The position numbers were made by a program, and so were the translations under genes. Of a DNA stretch of 46,411 nt, positions 43,815 through 46,411 are shown piece by piece. This DNA is from DASSKO01 sp035690425 (lineage in GTDB: Bacteria; Actinomycetota; Actinomycetes; Propionibacteriales; Nocardioidaceae). Where the stretch lies: positions 1 to 46,411 of the forward strand of contig DASSKO010000005.1 of NCBI GenBank assembly GCA_035690425.1. Reading direction: 5' to 3'. Position 1 is the stretch's first letter. The number at the start of each line of letters is the position of its first letter. The notes under the pieces were generated by a model. It worked only from the letters and a program-made list of their open reading frames with translations. It had not been told where the DNA came from and did not search any database.

Positions 43815-44867
43815 ATGTCCATCACGGTCGCGGTCGCCGGAGCCAGCGGGTACGCCGGGGGAGAGGTGCTGCGCCTGCTGGCCGGCCACCCCGGTGTCAC
43901 GATCGGTGCGCTCACCGCTGGTGGCAATGCGGGCAGCCGCATCGGCCAGCACCACCCACACCTGGTGCCGCTGGCCACGCGGGTGCTCGAGGAGACCACG
44001 GCGCAGGCGCTGTCGGGTCACGACGTGGTCGTGCTCGCGCTGCCGCACGGCCAGTCGGCGCAGATCGCGGCCGCGCTCGATGACGACACCGTCGTGGTCG
44101 ACTGCGGCGCGGACTTCCGGCTGACCGACGAGACCGAGTGGCAGCACTTCTACGGCGGCGATTCCGGCCCGGCGGCCGCGCCGTGGCCGGGCTGGTGGCC
44201 CTACGGCCTGCCGGAGCTGCCCGGTCAGCGCCCTGTCCTCGCCTCGGCCCGGCGCATTGCGGTCCCCGGCTGTTATCCGACCGTATCGACCCTTGCGCTG
44301 CTACCGGCGGTGGCGGCCGGCCTGGTGCACACCGACGACGTCGTCGTCGTCGGTGTCACGGGGACGTCGGGCGCCGGCAAGGCCCTCAAGCCGCACCTGC
44401 TGGGCGCCGAGGTGATGGGCAGCGCGACCGTCTACGGAGCCGGCGGCACGCACCGCCACACCCCCGAGATCGAGCAGAACCTGCGCAGCGCCACGGCGGA
44501 GCCGGTGCGAGTGTCGTTCACCCCGGTGCTGACGCCGATGGCACGCGGCATCCTGGCGACCGGAACCGCCCGGTTACGCGACGGCGTGGGCGCTGCCGAC
44601 GTGGCCGTCGCCTACGACAAGTTCTGCTCCGCCGAGCCGTTCGTGCACCTGCTGCCAGACGGCCAGTGGCCGCAGACCAAGTCGACCCTCGGCTCCAACA
44701 GCGTGCACCTGCAGGCCGGCGTCGATCCGCGCACCCGTCGCCTGGTCGCGGTCGGGGCCGTGGACAACCTCACCAAGGGCACCGCGGGCGGGGCCGTGCA
44801 GTGCATGAACCTCGCGCTGGGTCTGGCCGAGGACACCGGGCTGACGACGGTCGGAGTCTCGCCATGA
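43815..44867 (+). CDS. argC: N-acetyl-gamma-glutamyl-phosphate reductase
   Basis: A 350-residue cytoplasmic NADPH-dependent enzyme, third step of arginine synthesis. The N-terminus ITVAVAGASGYAGGEVLRLL is the dinucleotide fold, Cys153 in PGCYPTVSTLALLP forms the thioester, and the later segments VYGAGGTHRHTPEIEQ and FTPVLTPMARGI are typical. ATG 43815 fits the family N-terminus; ATG 43809 is also in frame but inside the ARG box. It overlaps argJ by 4 bp (ATGA). Confidence 0.97.
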   Translation: MSITVAVAGASGYAGGEVLRLLAGHPGVTIGALTAGGNAGSRIGQHHPHLVPLATRVLEETTAQALSGHDVVVLALPHGQSAQIAAALDDDTVVVDCGADFRLTDETEWQHFYGGDSGPAAAPWPGWWPYGLPELPGQRPVLASARRIAVPGCYPTVSTLALLPAVAAGLVHTDDVVVVGVTGTSGAGKALKPHLLGAEVMGSATVYGAGGTHRHTPEIEQNLRSATAEPVRVSFTPVLTPMARGILATGTARLRDGVGAADVAVAYDKFCSAEPFVHLLPDGQWPQTKSTLGSNSVHLQAGVDPRTRRLVAVGAVDNLTKGTAGGAVQCMNLALGLAEDTGLTTVGVSP

Positions 44868-46015
44868 CGGTGACCACGCCGCTGGGCTTCCGTGCCGCCG
44901 GTGTCACCGCCGGCCTCAAGCCCAGCGGCAAGCCCGATATCGCGCTGATCGTCAACGACGGTCCGGCCGCGGCCGCCGCCGCGGTGTTCACCAGCAACCG
45001 GTGCAAGGCCAACCCGGTGTTGTGGAGCGAGCAGGTGATCAAGGACGGCTCCGTGCGTGCGGTGATCGCCAACTCCGGCGGTGCGAACTGCTACACCGGC
45101 GCCGCCGGGTTCCAGGTCACCCACGCCACCGCCGAGCAGGTCGCGGCGGACCTCGGAGTCAGCTCGGTCGACGTGCTGGTGTGCTCCACCGGGCTGATCG
45201 GCCTGCTCAACGACCGTCAGCAGCTGGTCGACGGCGCCGCGACCGCCGCCACGCGGCTGTCCGCCGACGGCGGGCCGGCCGCCGCCGAGGCGATCATGAC
45301 CACCGACACGGTGACCAAGCAGGCGGTCGCACACGGTGCGGGATTCACCGTCGGCGGCATCGCCAAGGGTGCCGCGATGCTGGCGCCCGCGCTGGCGACG
45401 ATGCTGGTCTTCGTCACCACCGATGCCGACGTCGACGCCAGCACCTGTGACCGGGCACTGCGGGAGGCGACGCGCACGACGTTCGACCGACTCGACTCCG
45501 ACGGGTGCCAGTCCACCAACGACACCGTGCTGCTGATGGCCAGCGGGGCGTCCGGCGTCAGCCCGACGTACGAGGATTTCGCCGCGTCGGTGCACGAGGT
45601 CTGCCGAGAGCTGGCCACCTCGCTGCTCGCGGACGCCGAGGGCTCCGAGCACGACATCGCGATCGAGGTGCGCGGCGCGGCCAGCGAGGACGACGCGGTG
45701 ACGGTCGCACGGTCGATCGCGCGCAGCAGCCTGTTCAAGTGCGCGATTTTCGGTCGTGATCCCAACTGGGGTCGCATCTTGGCCTCCGTCGGCACCACCG
45801 ACGCTGTGTTCGACGCCTCCGACCTCGACGTCGCCGTCAACGACGTGTGGGTCTGCCGCAGCAGCGCACCGGCGGCGGATCCGGCGGCCGTCGACCTGAC
45901 CGGCCGGCAGGTCGGCGTCACGGTCGACCTGAAGGCGGGGGAGCAGGCTGCCACCGTCTGGACCAATGACCTGACCCATGCCTACGTGCATGAGAACTCC
46001 GCCTACTCCACGTAG
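44864..46015 (+). CDS. argJ: Bifunctional glutamate N-acetyltransferase/ornithine acetyltransferase
   Basis: A 383-residue Ntn-hydrolase-like enzyme that recycles the acetyl group in arginine synthesis. The self-cleavage site is between Ala178 and the nucleophile Thr179 in ALATMLVFVTTDA, preceded by GGIAKGAAMLAP. Other conserved parts are NSGGANCYTG, CSTGLIG and GRDPNWGRI. With argJ present the pathway is the cyclic type. It ends with NSAYST, the usual C-terminus. argB follows within 16 bp. Confidence 0.98.
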   Translation: MTVTTPLGFRAAGVTAGLKPSGKPDIALIVNDGPAAAAAAVFTSNRCKANPVLWSEQVIKDGSVRAVIANSGGANCYTGAAGFQVTHATAEQVAADLGVSSVDVLVCSTGLIGLLNDRQQLVDGAATAATRLSADGGPAAAEAIMTTDTVTKQAVAHGAGFTVGGIAKGAAMLAPALATMLVFVTTDADVDASTCDRALREATRTTFDRLDSDGCQSTNDTVLLMASGASGVSPTYEDFAASVHEVCRELATSLLADAEGSEHDIAIEVRGAASEDDAVTVARSIARSSLFKCAIFGRDPNWGRILASVGTTDAVFDASDLDVAVNDVWVCRSSAPAADPAAVDLTGRQVGVTVDLKAGEQAATVWTNDLTHAYVHENSAYST

Positions 46016-46031
46016 ACGACCGAGGATGACG

Positions 46032-46411
46032 ATGCAACGCGACACCGACACCACCCTGCAGACGGCCCGGCAGAGCGCACAGCACAAGGCGGCCACGCTC
46101 ACCGAGGCGCTGCCGTGGCTGGAGCGGTTCCACGGCCGCACCGTCGTGATCAAGTACGGCGGCAACGCCATGGTCGACGACGAGCTCAAGCGCGCGTTCG
46201 CGCAGGACATCGTATTCCTGCGCTATGCCGGCGTGCGCCCGGTCGTCGTGCACGGCGGCGGGCCGCAGATCAGCAGGATGCTCGACCGCCTCGACATCGC
46301 GTCGGAGTTCCGGGGCGGCCTGCGGGTCACCACTCCCGAGGCCATGGACGTCGTCCGGATGGTCCTGGTCGGGCAGGTGGGCCGGGAGCTCGTCGGGCTG
46401 ATCAACGGGCA
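46032..46411 (+). CDS. argB: Acetylglutamate kinase (partial, runs off the window)
   Basis: The first about 126 codons of the enzyme that phosphorylates N-acetylglutamate, second step of the pathway. KAATLTEALPWLERFHGRTV precedes the nucleotide-binding VIKYGGNAM and VVVHGGGPQISRML segments. ATG 46032 has CGAGGA 5 nt upstream; ATG 46026 is also in frame but is too close to any ribosome-binding site. Continues argC-argJ-argB. Confidence 0.97.
   Translation, partial: MQRDTDTTLQTARQSAQHKAATLTEALPWLERFHGRTVVIKYGGNAMVDDELKRAFAQDIVFLRYAGVRPVVVHGGGPQISRMLDRLDIASEFRGGLRVTTPEAMDVVRMVLVGQVGRELVGLING

Overview
This is a high-GC chromosome segment of an actinobacterium, most probably from or near the Nocardioidaceae/Propionibacteriales. 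That placement is an inference from codon use (third positions almost all G or C), frequent GTG starts, likely leaderless starts, a mycothiol-type DinB enzyme, PAC2, DUF1844 and SseB proteins, and gene order. The content is overwhelmingly housekeeping metabolism. I see no CRISPR array, insertion sequence, prophage, toxin-antitoxin pair, defence island, rRNA or tRNA gene.

Layout. 1-3568: two TrkA-type K+ regulatory genes on the minus strand, the first losing its normal C-terminus at a suspicious junction near base 185, divergent from a large APC permease. 3565-5930: a TrmA/RlmD-like RNA uracil methyltransferase and a CDF transporter. 5931-6403: a non-coding stretch with two strong hairpins and a palindromic operator in front of aconitase (6404-9229), which overlaps a TSUP exporter gene. 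10018-12824: an SDR and a GH15 glucoamylase/trehalase-like enzyme. 12790-17753 (minus): a pyruvate-oxidase-like ThDP enzyme translationally coupled to a three-part FAD/Fe-S 2-hydroxyacid dehydrogenase, followed upstream by a decayed SDR fragment. 18011-24845: cardiolipin synthase-like PLD, HIT protein, dxs, a K+/H+ antiporter with its RCK subunit, and an FAD amine-oxidase-like protein. 24871-26646: PAC2 protein and acyl-CoA thioesterase.

26684-31049 is a riboflavin operon under an FMN riboswitch: ribD, ribE, a PnuC/RibM-like transporter, ribBA and ribH, all overlapping or nearly so. Between the riboswitch and ribD lie two mutually exclusive hairpins, one of which buries the ribD start codon. 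31057-32928 holds a gap with paired operator-like repeats, then hisE, hisG and a small membrane protein. 32929-34732 is a looser region with a decayed acetyltransferase head, a uridine-kinase-like gene, SseB and DUF1844. 34733-42802 is the translation cluster infC-rpmI-rplT-RNA methyltransferase-histidine kinase-pheS-pheT-SDR; infC seems to start at an ATC codon behind a structured leader. 42898-43716 is a mycothiol-dependent isomerase-like gene, and from 43815 the arginine operon argC-argJ-argB begins at an ARG-box-like palindrome and runs off the window.

The most interesting signals are regulatory: the riboflavin expression platform, the repeats before hisE, the infC leader with its non-canonical start, and the leader or small-RNA candidate before aconitase. 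I found no convincing wholly new multi-gene system. The closest candidate is the coupled 2-hydroxyacid dehydrogenase/pyruvate oxidase pair.
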